Shown piece after piece: positions 10,718 through 24,119 of a stretch of 64,000 nt of DNA (the first letter of the stretch is position 1; each line of letters begins with the position of its first letter). Origin of the DNA: Caenorhabditis elegans (lineage: Eukaryota > Nematoda > Chromadorea > Rhabditida > Rhabditidae); NCBI RefSeq assembly GCF_000002985.6, contig NC_003283.11, forward strand, positions 8,060,001 through 8,124,000, given 5' to 3'. Both the position numbers and the translations under genes were made by a program. The notes beneath the pieces were generated by a model that worked only from the letters and a program-made list of their open reading frames with translations, had not been told where the DNA came from and did no database searches.

Positions 10718-12144
10718 TCAATGAAATGACGTAGTAGGGATTCCAGAGCTGGACTTAGCACCTGTTCGATTCTTTCTTCGCTGGCCTGAAAAACATGAAT
10801 CCAATATCTGGATTTTGAGCTGATATTTCTTACAAAGCACAGTTTTCCTAAAATCCTTGATACAGAAAATTGCAATGACTGGTTCAATAGCCGGATATGT
10901 TCCAGCGGCTGCTCCAACATAGTTTCCAAGTTGACCAACTTCAATTTCAAAAAATGGTAGAGTAATAAATGTACCAACAGGGCAATACATCATGAAAAAT
11001 GGGAGAAGTGTCTGAATTCAAAAAAATCAATACAGTTTTCAGGACTGTGCCACCTGAAAAGTGAGAGTGATAAACAGCTGCCGATTAAGTTCTCGTGTTT
11101 TAGCACTCATCAATGCTTGAGCACTTTTGAGTCTAAAGTAGATTTTGAAAGCGCAATACAGTATTGTGGAGAAGCATGTTACCTGAATTGGGTAAGTTAA
11201 AAACTTCCAAAACTGAGAGAATTCACCAATATGAATGTACATCCGGAAGATCCTATTATATCACGAAATCGTAGAACTCGCTCACCATCTTTGTTATAAG
11301 ACCAGTATAACGGTGCGATAAAAGATTCCCGGCTTATATCAACTTCATAGTTTTCAAACATTACATCTCTAAAAATTAAATATGCTACAGTTGTAGATAA
11401 ATTATAATCTTTTAATACCTCATAAATTGTTGTTTTTCTATCGTATTGTGCATTCCAAAATAGACGCAAGCAAACCAAAGAACAAAGCATACGATGCAAG
11501 GAATAAATATTAAGCCTAATTTCCATCCTCTTATTTTCTGAAGATCTTCTGATCTGAAAAATTATTGTGTCAGTAATAAGTTATTAAATGACATCGTGAA
11601 TCACTTGCAAACTGCAATGTAACGGTAGTAAAACTGAGCGGCCAAAAGTGAAATACACAGAGCAAATGCTGAGCAGTAAAGACACGTGATTTCATTTCCG
11701 ACAGCAATTTCAAAGGTGTAAGGACCATCTAGCATTACAATGAACATTGATTGTTTTATGTGCATTACCTGGGAATAATGTTTTCAGAGTGGTGATTTCA
11801 TTTGTTTGCTAAATTTTACTTCGTGAAGTTCTACTTTCCACGTTGATTTTTTGTAGTTTTTTTTTTTGCGAAATTATAATACAAACTGTGTTTTTTCTCA
11901 ATAATATATCTGCGCAAGCGAAAATACGGATTCTGTTTTGAAAACTCACGGGTTGTGCGATAAACTCAATCCACGTATAGACCAAAGAATAAAATGCAAA
12001 AACAGCCATCACATGTCGATAACTTCCAAATAATCTCTCAGCTCTAGTAAGAATGAGAAACAAAAGACACGAGTTGGTAAGTTGCCCAACTATGAAACCT
12101 GCATATTGGGCTATATGAAGACACAATTTAAGAGTCAGCCCCAT
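10718..12144 (-). CDS. str-family seven-TM chemoreceptor, 336 aa
   Basis: Seven exons (11950-12144, 11605-11768, 11419-11553, 11227-11368, 11054-11182, 10834-11011, 10718-10785) have exactly the same lengths as those of 8248-9729 and give 336 aa. The start MGLTLKLCLHIAQY is chosen because the exon then matches the paralogue's 195 bp. Motifs are RAERLFGSYRHVM, VYFGMHNTIEKQ, KTRELNRQLF, FMMYCPVGTFITLPF and YPAIEPVIAIFCIKDFR. The tail ends SSGIPTTSFH. It is a recent tandem duplicate, most divergent in the loops. A ciliary GPCR role is inferred from the family. Confidence 0.88.
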
Positions 12145-12524
12145 TGGATTTAATTGCGACGAAAATACACAAACATCGATGCTTATATATAAATATGATA
12201 AGGAGGAGTTAATGCCAAAAACTGGGAAGTGAGCATACAAAATAATAACATGAATTGTTCTTAAGAAAACTCCCGATGACGCTTACTATTTTCTTATTTT
12301 TTTAGCAGTCGGAAATGACTAACATGTATGTAATATATTTTTAATCCTTGAAGAAATTGAAAACCGACAATCTATTCTTGGTCCTAATCTATGACGTTGA
12401 AGTAGCTCATAAATTACAAAAAGTACACATTCCACAATTTCATCGCACAAGTGTAGTACAGCACAATTAAAATTAATTATAAATACGAGAAGTTAAAAAT
12501 ACAGTGACTGTGACTAGTTAGGAA

Positions 12525-12870
12525 TGAGACAGAAGGCAGCAGTTCACCATATGGACACTCAACACTCCGGTCAAGAAATTTGAGATCCAGAAAACCACTC
12601 GAGAAAACGTCAAATAGGCCACGACCAAAGAACTTCAGAAAGGTTCTTGGAAGGCCGTCCCGCCTATCTCCGCCGTCGAGAAGCTTCTCCCTAGAGTAAC
12701 AAGAGTGGAGCTTACCAGACTAAATGCTTTAGAAGGATCCCAAATCAGTGGCAGAGGCCCTCGGTCTCCCTACGAAAGTCTTCAATCCAGGTTGATCACC
12801 ATGATCCGGAGACTTCCATGGGATCCCATCCGTGATGATTTGCACCACTACTTATACTACTACTATTACT
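12525..12870. other. GC-rich relic, possible gene or transposon fragment
   Basis: This block is clearly richer in G+C than its surroundings. On the + strand it keeps an open frame of about 85 codons (about 12618-12878), containing ELQKGSWKAVPPISAVEKLL and LQSRLITMIRRLPWDP and ending in a Tyr-rich run from TAC/TAT repeats. A TAG interrupts the same frame just upstream. It looks like a decayed coding fragment from elsewhere; I do not recognise the family. Confidence 0.4.
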
Positions 12871-15641
12871 ACTTCTAGTAGTAGTATTCACTAATGAGTG
12901 GTGAAAAATGAAATCAAACGTTTTGATATTTTACAAATGTGTCAAATGGTGCAGTTTCAGAAGATTCAGGATATGTATAATATTATTTGCAAACATCTCC
13001 AAATAGTACCAATTGAATATGTTCTTAATCCGAACCAACGACCGGTAATGGCTAGTGAGGCAACATCATATAGATTGGTTTTAGAAAAAAAAAACTGAAA
13101 ATTCCGTCATGGTTTCGAAAAATTCAAGATTGGCAACGTAAAGATTAATAGTTAGTTACTCGTTTTTTTAGGTCGTTGAGTATACACTAGTTGAAATTTC
13201 TAATAACGACTGCAAAACGACAGACTGAGATCAAATTTGAGTATATTTGAACTTTGGGTTTTCCGACGCCTTCTGTTACTCTTATCAAAACATTGCAATG
13301 ATATCATTTCATCTTGTTCCGTGATGACGTCGAAATCAATTCATTCACTGATAATGTTCTAATCTTCACACTCAAAGCGAAATGAAGACGATGGAAACCA
13401 TTGACAAAGAGATAGAGAAGATTTAGAAGAAAAGGGAAAAGAAGAATGATTTCATTTACTAATAAATTGGTTTCCGTCTCCCGTCTTGTCTCAATCAGCT
13501 GTAAAACATTTTGGCACCTTGAATACTTTTGCAGAGACAAAATATTACAGGATTGAAAATCAAAACGAGATGCTTCAATTTCAAGCCATCTTTATCCATT
13601 CTGTGATGAGATAGAAAGTGACGTGATCTAAAACATCTCACAGTTTGAACTCTATGCTTTTGGGATCTCTTGAGTATTTTCATTTGGTCTAGTGACGTAG
13701 CAATAAGGAATCAAACAATGAATATTCGGATTGATGCAGAAATTGTTGAGTGTCTATCAGACTTTAGTTGTTTGGCATCGTAGTGAGTTGAACATTCAAT
13801 GTCTTGTAGGTTTGAAGATTGATGGTTCACATTTCCGATTATATCTTTGAACTCTGCACTATAAATATTCAAACATGTGCTTATTTATGCCGTTTGAACA
13901 AATTCTCTGAAATTGTGATCTACGCTCTACACAAATGTGATGCTTTTTTTTAAATCAAAATTGCGAATTCAAAAAATGTAGTGAATGTAAAAAAATTTTA
14001 TTTTTGTTTTTGAACATTTATAATATGCAGGTATTGAATGCTGAAGTTAAACAGTTTCAAAAACAAAGCTTATTATATGGATCACTACATTTTAAATTAA
14101 TTGTATTATAAGAATTGTTGGAAAAGATAGTCTTTTAATTATTCACCACATTTCACCAATTTGATAGTTTGGTTGTTGATGTTTTCATAAAAAGTATTTA
14201 ACTAGTATAAAATAGCTGGAATCTTTTTTTGTATTTTGTATATTAAACATTTTTTATAAATCCAGGAATAACCGATATACGAGTTATTAAAGATTTTCGA
14301 GATATTCATACAAATATCTAATTGTAAGATACAATAATTGTATACCTAGCAATATACTTTTTTGGCCAAGAAAATTTTATTGCTGGCCATTTTGATCATT
14401 CCCAAAAAAACTTACTTTTAAAACAATAAATTATGATCGACTTGTTCAAATTTTTCTAAAATAAAAAATATATACTGTTTCATATTAAGTTGCAATTACA
14501 AACTGTTCAATTGGTTCCTATGAGTTTCGTTGCCCAAAAGGCTTAAAATTTTTTAATAACGAAACCCACAAACTAAAATTATTTTCAACATCTAATTTCA
14601 ATGAATTCTAGGAAAACTCGTTTCAACTACCGTAATCCAGCCGCTTTGTCTATTTATACACAAAGAATACACTGTTGTCAGTTATCTTTTTTATAGAGAA
14701 TTTCCTACCTAAAAACAAACCTCAAGGCTTTTCTATCAACTATCGTCGTGGCCATTGTTTTAATTTTTGAATATTTGCAAAGTCGAGTCTATCATCTCTG
14801 TGTGTGTGTAACTTTTGAATACAGGTCAGGTTGCCCATGGGTGCAAATTGTGTAATTTCAAGGTTATATGACGAATTCCAAAATATAAAATCGTTTCTGT
14901 TTTTATAAAATAATCCTATTAATCCAAGTCGGTATTAGTTTTTGATTTATTTTGTGTAGTTGCTTGTTTGGACTACTACTAAATAAATAAACATATTTTA
15001 AAAATCCTTGAAAGAAATCCTATAGTTAGCAAACTTATAAGAAAAGTGACGCCAAAATCACTATTCGTGTAATAGAGACCACGTGAAGACGCGTTAATTA
15101 CAGGATGCATGATCTTCATTAAAAATTAAACAACATTTTGATTGCATGCGTCTTAAAGATACTAGAAACAATAATAAAATAATTGAAATTTTCAAATCTT
15201 TGCACTGCATAATTTAAAACATGCTTCTCCAACGCTTATATAGTGCTAAATCGAAGTGTTTTAGTGTAAAAAAGGGGAAACAGAGTTTACAGAGTTTTAC
15301 CTTTTACAATGTTGGAAATCAAAATTTTTTTTCTAGCTACAAACCTTTTCCCTGTTACAAACCCTGTTATATTTGCGTTTCAACTTTATTTTTTTAAAGG
15401 TGGTGTAGTCGAATTTTTTATTGCTTTATTAGACTCAAAATTGTATGAAAACAACGAATTTCATAATGAAACTTTTTGAAAACTTTTCAAAACAAAAAAG
15501 TTATGACGGCTCAAAAAATGGCCTAAAATTAGTTAAATATTGAAATTTGACCGACTTGTCAGTGTCGTAGCGGCTGGAAACAACTTTTTTTGAAATCACC
15601 GTCAAATTTTGGGTATATGGTGCAATTATCTTGGGTTTCAT

Positions 15642-15699
15642 TTCGATGGACGGCGAGATTTCTAAGGTTTTTTTTACCAAATCTCGCAGTCCATCGAAT
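15642..15699. repeat. small inverted repeat (hairpin)
   Basis: TTCGATGGACGGCGAGATTT and its near-perfect complement face each other around a T-rich loop of roughly 15 bases. It may be a MITE remnant or a structured regulatory element upstream of the ATPase gene. No terminator-like context is seen. Confidence 0.6.
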
Positions 15700-16116
15700 T
15701 CAAAATTCTGTTTTTGATTGTTAATTTGAGAATGTTTTCAATATATTAGAGGTTTTTCAAAATACATCACATATAACAGTATTAATTAAACAAAGTTTTC
15801 AACTTCAAAGCCTTCCTAGCATTTTTCTGAAATATCGAATTCAGGAATTTATGAAATTATAGTTACCTTCCACTATCATGTCCAATACAAACATTCACAC
15901 ATCTTCTCATTCTATTTCATTGTCGGTAGTCCAAAAGTTGTTCTTTTTTGGTCTTTTCCAGTGGTCAAATACAATGTGGGCGGCGCTACGAAGGCGTCGA
16001 GAAGTGATGTCAATGAAATACTGTAGGCGTTGTGTATATATTGAGAAGTGTCTCTGAATTTACGAAAACTCAAGTTTCATTTCATTTTCCTCTGATTTCG
16101 ACAGTCGAATTCAAAA

Positions 16117-19100
16117 ATGGGTAAGCCTTTCAAATTTCCAGTCAAAACCAAAAAATTAACTATGATTTTCAGGATTCCTTCTTGGGGTTGTTCGGTCGCT
16201 TCGCCAACGTCGCGAGGCCGCAGATTCCGAGAATAGTAGTTTCAAAGAAGCAACTCATAAGGATTTGTCTTCATCTTTTGTTGAGCATCAGATGCACATT
16301 GCTCAACTCTCCGAAAGATTCTTTCACTCAAAAATTGATATCGTTGAACCAAAAAAATCGAAGGGATTGACAAAACAAGAAGCTGCTCAAAAACTGAAAA
16401 CCGACGGAAAAAATGCTCTTTCGCCACCAAAAACTATCAGCAATATGGAGCTGTTTGTTCGTCAATTTAAGTCAGTTTATTATCTATTTAAATTTTAAAA
16501 CATTATCAGAAAATTTTAGAAATCTTCTTTGGGTTCTCATGTTCGGTGCAGCTGCGCTTTGTTTCTTGACCTACATCTATGATCCAACGTGAGTCGTTAA
16601 AAACTAAAACAAAAAGCGAATATAAATTAAATTTTAGCGATGCTTTGAATCTGTACGTCGGAATTTTCATCGTTGCCATCGTTTTCATCATGTGTGTTGT
16701 CTCGTTCTTTGAAGAGAAAAAGGGAGTCGAAGTGGTTCGAGCTTTCCAAACACTTATGCCAACTTCTTGTCAAGTGATAAGAGATGGAAAAGAGGTTAGT
16801 TTTTTTTTTCTGATGAGATATTAATTGACAAAAATTTGAAAGTCTTGAATTTTTTGTACGGAGAATGCGACATTTATTAGATATTTTATAAACTTCACTT
16901 TGTCACTTTGAAGTATTCTCCAAGAACATACCAAACCTCATTATTTTCAGATACTCTTAAATCCCGAGGAGCTTGTCGTGGGTGATGTTGTAGTTGTTCG
17001 TTCTGGTTGCAAAGTCCCAGCTGATATGAGAATCATCGCTTGCACTGATTTCTTCTTAGAAACAAGTTCAATCACCGGAGAAGCTGAACCATTGGAGTTC
17101 CATTCCAAAACTGCCGACGCTAAAACTTCAATTTTCGAATCTTACAACATTGCTTTTAATGGATCATTCTGTGTTGACGGAGAGGGATATGGTATCATCA
17201 TTCGTACCGGAGAGAACACTGTTATCGGACAAATTGCTTCTTTGACTCTTGGACAAAAGGACAAGAAATGCAAATTTGAGACTGAAATCGAGCGTTTCGT
17301 TCAATTTATCACTGTTATGGCAATCACCATGGCAACTGTCATCTTCACAATTGGACTTCTTGTTAATGGGGGAAATGACGTCATTCGTCTCTTTGTTACT
17401 GGTTTCCTTATGGTCATTATTGCCAATGTTCCACAGGGATTGCCAACTACCGTTACCACTGAACTGACCATCATCGCCAGAAGAATGGCAAAAAAGAATG
17501 TGTTCTTGAAAAAATTGGAAAAAATCGACAGTGTTGGAGCAACAACGCTTATTGCTTCAGATAAGACCGGAACTTTGACCAAGAATTGCATGACTGTCAC
17601 CGATTTGTGGTACAATAACTCATATAACAGCGGTTGGTTATAAATTACCAAAATATTCCCGTAGACCTTGAAATTTTCTCAAGATCAAATGCGATTATAA
17701 TTTCTAAACTCAACGTCATAAGTTTCTTCTGTTTTCAGCAAGACCAGAGAACCAAGGACGTACCACAAAGAAGAGAAATCTGAATGCAATCAACACAATT
17801 GGATGGTACGACGCTCCACTTAAAGATATTTTAAGTGTGATCTGTGTCTGTAACAAAGCGAGAATCGAAAATAACTTAACGACCAAAGTTCGTCCACCAA
17901 GAGTGTTAGTTGTTTTTTAATTAGAAAAAAAAACTCATCCGGTTTATTTTAGTGACTCCGAGTTGGATTTGACTGTCTACAAGTCTCAACCAGTAAAGGA
18001 AATGTTGATTTCGGGAAATCCATCTGAAGTTGCACTCTTGAGATACGCTTCGGGAATGTTGGACGCAATGGAGGTCAGAGACAGTTTCCACGTGGTTTTT
18101 GAAGTTCCATTCAATTCCGTCAGAAAATATCATTTAATTTTGGCAACAACTGAAGCCACTTGGGCAGAGATCGATGATAAGAAAAAGGTTAATGCTGATG
18201 TAGAGTTTATTTTGATGATCAAAGGAGCTCCAGATGTTCTCATAAAGAGTTGCTCAACAATTAATATTGATGGAGTTCCAATGGAATTGAATGGAAAGAG
18301 AATGGACGATTTCAATGAAGCTTACGAGACATTCGGAGATGAAGGTTGCCGTGTTATTGGATTTGCTTGTAAGAAATTCCGTGCTCCAGCAACATCCACT
18401 TTCTCTATCAAATCAAATACTATTCCAATGGATAACTGGGATTTCTTGGGAATGAGTGCTATTATGGATCCACCAAGAGATGATACTCCACGAGCAATTA
18501 AAGCTTGTAAGGAAGCTGGAATCAAAGTTTACATGGTCACAGGAGATCACAAATCAACTGCAACTGCAATTGCTCGTCAAATTGGAATGATCGACACTGA
18601 AGAAGTTACCAACTTGGATCACAACCGTCAAGTGATCAGACGAACAAATTCACAAGATTGGGCTGTTATTACCGGACCAGAACTTCCTGGATTAAGTGAA
18701 AAACAGTGGGATGCACTTTTGGAACATCGTTATATTGTCTTTGCAAGAACAACTCCAGAACACAAATTGATGATTGTAACAGAAAGTCAGAAGAGAGGAG
18801 AATGTGTAACAGTTACCGGAGATGGAGTCAATGATGCTCCAGCTCTAAAGAAAGCCGACGTTGGAGTTGCTATGGGTCTTGCCGGAAGTGATGTTGCAAA
18901 ACAAGCTGCCGATATTATTCTTCTTGACGATAACTTCTCCTCAATCGTAGCTGGAATTGAAGAAGGACGTCTTCTTTTCGACAATCTCCGTAAAACTATC
19001 GCTTATACTATGACTCACATGTGGCCTGAACTCGTCCCAGTAATGCTCAACTTCTTCTTCGGATTTCCACTTGGATTGACTCCAGTCCAAATCCTCTCTA

Positions 19101-19819
19101 TTGATCTTATTACTGATATCCCACCAGCTGTATCGCTTGCCTACGAAGGACCAGAAGCAGATATCATGTTGCAGCCACCACGTAAAAGAGAGACACATCT
19201 TGTCACAAAAGGGCTTATCACTTACACGTACCTCTTCATGTCAATCTTCATTTCGGTTGGAGGTGTCGTTGCATATCTTCTCTCATATTATCTTAATGGA
19301 ATCTACCCATCGGAGCTTGCATTCTCTTCAAACGACCATTTCAAAGTTGGAGCAAGTAACTTCACTACATACAACGGAGTCGTACTGAATGCCGAGCAAC
19401 AAGTCTTCATGGCTGCTCAAGCAGCAGCAGCATTCCATATTGCTGTAGTTGTTGGACAAGCATGGCATCTTTGGATGTGTTTGACTCGTCGTGTTTCAAT
19501 CTTTGTTCACGGAATGGCTAACATTGTTGCTATTCTTGCAGTCATCATTGATCTTCTCCTCATCTGTCTTTTCACATTTGTTCCAGGAGTACAATATGTC
19601 TTCGGATCCCAACCACCACCATGGGAGGTAAGTAAAGCTCTGGATTTCAAAACTTTAATTTCTGTGAATTGTAAACTCAATATTATATTAATTTGAATTT
19701 TTTAGTGCTGGCTTGTCCCAGTCATTGTCGGAATCTGGATCTGGATCTTCAACGAACTCCGCAAATTCGGAATTAGAAACTATCCGAAAAACAAATTGGT
19801 TCGATTGGTCAAGTGGTGA
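16117..19819 (+). CDS. catp-3: Na+/K+-ATPase alpha-subunit-like P-type ATPase, 1054 aa
   Basis: This is a P2C-type cation ATPase of the plasma membrane, related to the sodium pump alpha subunit. Exons: 16117-16120 (only 4 nt), 16173-16470, 16520-16588, 16638-16794, 16951-17632, 17739-17904, 17953-19627, 19706-19819; total 3165 nt. The phosphorylation motif DKTGTLT is at D380 and the hinge GDGVNDAP begins near 748. The C-terminal membrane half is complete (SLAYEGPEADIM, then M7-M10). Two core motifs differ from pumps: the actuator loop reads TGEA (A221) and not TGES, and M4 reads VPQGLP (Q338) and not PEGL. The M5 Glu and both M6 Asp positions (IDLITD) appear kept. Pump activity or stoichiometry may therefore be changed. 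The symbol rests on remembered neighbourhood with a PP1-like gene and should be confirmed. Confidence 0.9.
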
Positions 19820-20366
19820 TTGCAAATGGTCTCATGTATATATTAAAGTGCTTTATTTTCATTTATCGATATTTTTCTCCAAGTAAGTTAGGAACAATGA
19901 ATGATTTTCTCTTGCTTATCTCTTCATACTATCAAAAACCGCAGGGTGTTAAATGACGTTGTTTTTCTTCACATGAAGAAGGTGTGATGAGAAGAGATTT
20001 TCTCTCTAAACTTTGATAGCATCAATAGAACAAAGACTAAATGGAACTTTCTGTAAAATGTTTATCTTCGCACTCAAAAACGATAAACCACACGTAAAGT
20101 GCGTTGATGATCAGAGAAGTTTTCATTGAAAAAATTTTTAAAAACAAGTTTGTTTTCTCGAACCTTTATTATAAGACAAAACACAAAGTCTAACTATTTT
20201 TAAACTCTCTATTTTTTTATTTTCAAGTAACGTTTTTGTCAATTAACGTTTTAACAATTAAAAAATTGCAAAAGTTTTGACTGGTTCAAATATACAGATT
20301 TGTTTTTCAAATGTTCTTTATGGAAAAAACAACCAAAACATCTAAAAATACATTTCTTTAAAATGT
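19820..20366. other. intergenic, convergent 3' ends
   Basis: This is the 3' flank of the ATPase gene and of the next str gene on the other strand. No gene is seen. Confidence 0.6.
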
Positions 20367-21696
20367 TCAATTGCTTTTTGCTGCGGTTGAGGCAGCAGTG
20401 CTGGTTATTCTCGCAGTTTGCCTGATACATTGATTAAAACACAGTGCTTTTCTAAAAGTTTTGATGCAAAAAATTGCGATTAATGGTTCGACGGCAGGGT
20501 AGATAGCAGTTGAGGCGGCTGCTGAGCTTGACAAAATATCAAATTTAATTTGAAACAGCGGGAAGATGAACAGAAGTCCAACAGGTCCATACATCAGCAT
20601 GAATGGGAGGAGAGTCTGAAAATAAATGATCATTAGAAATTATTTTTTGTTATTTTTTACCTGCAAACTCAATGTGACAAATAATTGTCTATTGAGCTCT
20701 TTTGTCCGGTTGCTAAGTGAATTTCCAGAATCGTTCATCTTTTTGTATGTTTTTACGCCACAAAAAACAATGGTAAGACAGCAAACAATCTGAAAATAAA
20801 ATTAAAGCTACAATTTATTTACAGAATAATATTTACCATCAACGCAGCTAAACCGAGTGATCCAATACAATCTTTCATATTCCAATGCTTCGTTCCATTT
20901 TCATCAAGACTCCAAAAAAGACCACTAACAAATGACATCGTATTTGAATCCTCGTTGTAAAATTCCATGAATGGTTCTTTCAACATTTCTTGTTTTTCGA
21001 CAGTTATATCCAATCCAAAGAAGCAAAAGAAAAACCAAATGACGGAGACAAAAATCGCAGGGATAAATATCAAAGCCAATCGGCGGCCTTCTAAATAGTG
21101 CAAAGACTTTGGTCTGAAATTTTTTGTAATAAGTTTTTTCGTTGAATCTAGAGAACGAACCTACAAACTGCAAGATATCTATAAAAGAATTGTGTAGAAA
21201 GTAGAGAAATACACAAACCAAAGGATGATCCGAACAGGCCTAAAATATTAAAATTGAACTCAAAAAAAATTTTAAAATGATAGTTCAACAATTGCTAGTC
21301 ACATTCTATATAGAATTTCCATTTAAATTTTAAGATTCTCCGCCAAAAAAATAGGATAATGTAAATTCCTAACTTAAATCAAAACTAACAAACTTAGAAC
21401 TCACATGTGAATAGGAAACCAAAGATTGGAACATTCCGAATAGGTCCATGATTGACTACCACGTACATCTGTTTTTCGATCACCACCAATGGCAGAGTTA
21501 TAATATCGACATAATTGTATAGTATAGCATAAAGAGAAAAGGCAAGCATCAGGTAGCTATAGGCACCTAAAACTTTCCGAGCCTTTGTCCATATTAGGTA
21601 CAACAAAAGTCCATTGGTACATTGGGAAACAGCAAAAGCAGCAAACTGAATGTAATGGATTACTCGATAAAGCATCATAGAGTCGTACAAAAACAC
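20367..21696 (-). CDS. str-family seven-TM chemoreceptor, 341 aa
   Basis: There are five exons: 21405-21696, 21161-21239, 20837-21113, 20661-20789 and 20367-20615, total 1026 nt. The first exon fuses the usual exons 1 and 2 (the intron after TLP is absent), and the 277-bp third exon fuses the usual 135+142 bp pair, so introns have been lost. Landmarks are RKVLGAYSYLM, RYLAVCR, RTKELNRQLF, MLMYGPVGLLF and YPAVEPLIAIFCIKTFR. The tail is Thr/Ala-rich and ends AAKSN. The start Met could also be the internal MMLYRV six residues in. Odorant GPCR by family; ligand unknown. Confidence 0.87.
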
Positions 21697-24119
21697 CCTA
21701 ATACTAATTTTTGGAAGTTAATTTATACTCCAATCAGAAAGAGGCGTTTTTAAGTTACTGGAAGAATGGAGGAAGTGTAGTCTTGAATTGAATTGTATTA
21801 ATATTGAAATCAGCTGCTCCGGTTGTCTGTGATTCATTCTTTCAAAGGAAGTGAAGAAAATGGGAGGAGTGTCTGTCTCAAATCACATACTGATGCACAG
21901 AACAGATTAAATGAAGTAAAAGAATGGTGTGTCGGCTCGGAAAAAAAAAACAAAAAAGGTAGAAAACAGAGTAACATTGTTTTGATGACTTTACACTTTT
22001 TTGCAGAAATTCGAATTATTAATTCTGAATGATTCTTTTTGTAGAAACTAGAGATTAGAATAACTTGGACACCTGGCCATTGATGTACCCGATGGAAATT
22101 GCAGCCAAATTTCTTGAATGATTTTTGATTTTTGGGCTGTTTCAAATAATATCAAACTGAAAAACCACAAATTCATAGATGTCTAAAATATTTTAAAATC
22201 ACATTTTTTAAACACGAAATCCGTAATCATCATACCGTTTCTGATTTGTTGTTTTTTAATGGATGTTTCTGAAAGTGACAAATTATAATCCTATTTATTA
22301 ATATTTTCAAAACAAGCCAACTAAAGTATTTCGAGTACAATTCTTATTATTCCGTGATTGGGAGTGATGTTGCAGGTGATTCTCGATAATTGGGAAACAT
22401 TGGGAAACTGATGAAGTGCATTCAAAAATTTCAGATGTGTCGTATTTCTAAGGAAGTTATCAGACAAATTCCAGAAAGGAATTTATTAGGAAACTTGCTT
22501 TACAAATTTTACCAGTTGAAGCAACACAAAGAATTTTCAATCTGTGGAAATTCAAACTTTGATGAACATCCGATCTCTAAATTATTATTTTTCTTTCAGA
22601 TTAATATCATCATCACACTACAAATACACATTATTACAGAGAACGCTTGTCGTGCTAATTCCATAACTACAATTGATATCACTAATTTATTTCATTCAGT
22701 TTTTACAATACCATCATTTTGTACTATTCGAAATTATTTTTTACAACAGCTATACTTGTCAAAATAAAGACTGTGTTCGTTTTCAAATACTTCGGGACAG
22801 TATTTCAAATTATCACTACGCGTTTTGGAAAGGTTTAATGCGAGTTATAGTGATAATTGGTTCAATTGGCGAGTACACAACATGATAATGCTGAAATACT
22901 GAATAACCATTTTGCTCCCATTCTTAAAAACAGTAACACTTTGAGAATTCCGATCGGAAACTACAATAAAACAACTGAGACAAACGTCTGTAAATTTCTA
23001 TTTTACTGAACTTTAGTTGTAGTTCTCAAAATGCGTTTGATCAACATCTCATGATCTCAGTGATTTCTGCTTAAAAACAATGAGAGGGTGACGTAAACCT
23101 TATGTTCATTCATTTGGACTATTAAGGGGAAGGGGGTAAACGTTTTGGGTCTCCCAGAAATTTGAAAATGTTATTGCTTTTAAAAACTATAACAGCTTTT
23201 TGAATTTAATAGAACTGCTATGAATGACAACGAATAGTTCAAACTATATGAACTCACTATCAGTTCCTGAATTCCTTAGGTCAGTGTACTTCTCAAGGTT
23301 TGAAATTATTTGAATAATAGGAAGTTATTTAATTCCTTAGCTTGCTTTCAGTTATTTGGCTTACCTAAGCTTTCTGAACACAATGAAATCTTTTCAAATA
23401 GATGTTTTTATTAGTTGAGTTCATAATCAGAAAGTGTATTTGACGTCAATAGAATAAAATTCTTCCTGACCAAAAAAAAAAGATTAATGGGTGATCACGG
23501 CTGAGAGGTTAAAATGTTGTCTCTTTTGAACATGATACATGTAGAAATTTTAAGGTTTTGTATTTTTCGAATTGCAAGTTTTGGCTATATTTCCATTCTG
23601 CCGCCACTTGAAATTTTCCATTTGATCGTTTCTCAATTTTAAAAGATTTGTCTAAGCACTAATGATAAATTATTCGACCATGTTTTTCAAGAGTGTGACG
23701 GTATCTTGATTTTTTTCGAATGCTTACATATATTTGCAGCTAATAAAAAAGAAATGTGAAGAAAACTTCCTGGAAAGAAGTTCTTCTGATCGGATAGTTT
23801 GTTTTACTTGCAATTAGACAAATTCGTATTAGAAATTAAGTCTGGTTCACACTTTTGTTCCGTCTAGATCAAAACTCCAAAGTCATAAATGATATTTGAT
23901 ACGAATTGAATGAGAACTCAGAGTAAATAATTCCAGGAATAACCAAGTATATTTCATATGAGTGAAAATTCACTGTGAAATTCCTTTCCAAACCGGAAAT
24001 GCACTTCCTTTTCATTTGTATTATCAATTTCAGTGAAAAAAAAACAAAAGTACCAAGATATAAACACCAAAAAATTAAACAGTTCTTAAACATCTTTATC
24101 AGGCAACTGCCAAAAAAGT
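21697..24119. other. 2.4-kb intergenic region, no supported gene
   Basis: AT-rich. A 125-codon frame at 22390-22767 has low-complexity composition and no splice or family support. Nothing else is convincing. Confidence 0.5.

Larger units (their letters stand above)
12145..16116. other. 4-kb stretch without a supported gene
   Basis: This is the long spacer between the divergent starts of a str gene (-) and the ATPase gene (+). It contains a GC-rich block (12525-12870) and a small hairpin (15642-15699). Open frames at 12898-13098 and 13304-13683 have no splice partners or recognisable product. The segment nearest 16117 is the likely ATPase promoter. Confidence 0.5.

Noticed and set aside
12898-13098. 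A 66-codon + strand frame beginning MVKNEIKRFDI
   Set aside because: No homology I recognise, no flanking splice signals, and it ends in an A-run. A fragment is possible but unsupported.
13304-13683. - strand frames of 62 and 78 codons
   Set aside because: Overlap each other in different frames, hydrophobic/basic composition typical of AT-rich noise.
22390-22885. A 125-codon + strand frame and an overlapping 70-codon frame
   Set aside because: Ile/Phe-rich composition, no domain or splice context; judged non-coding.
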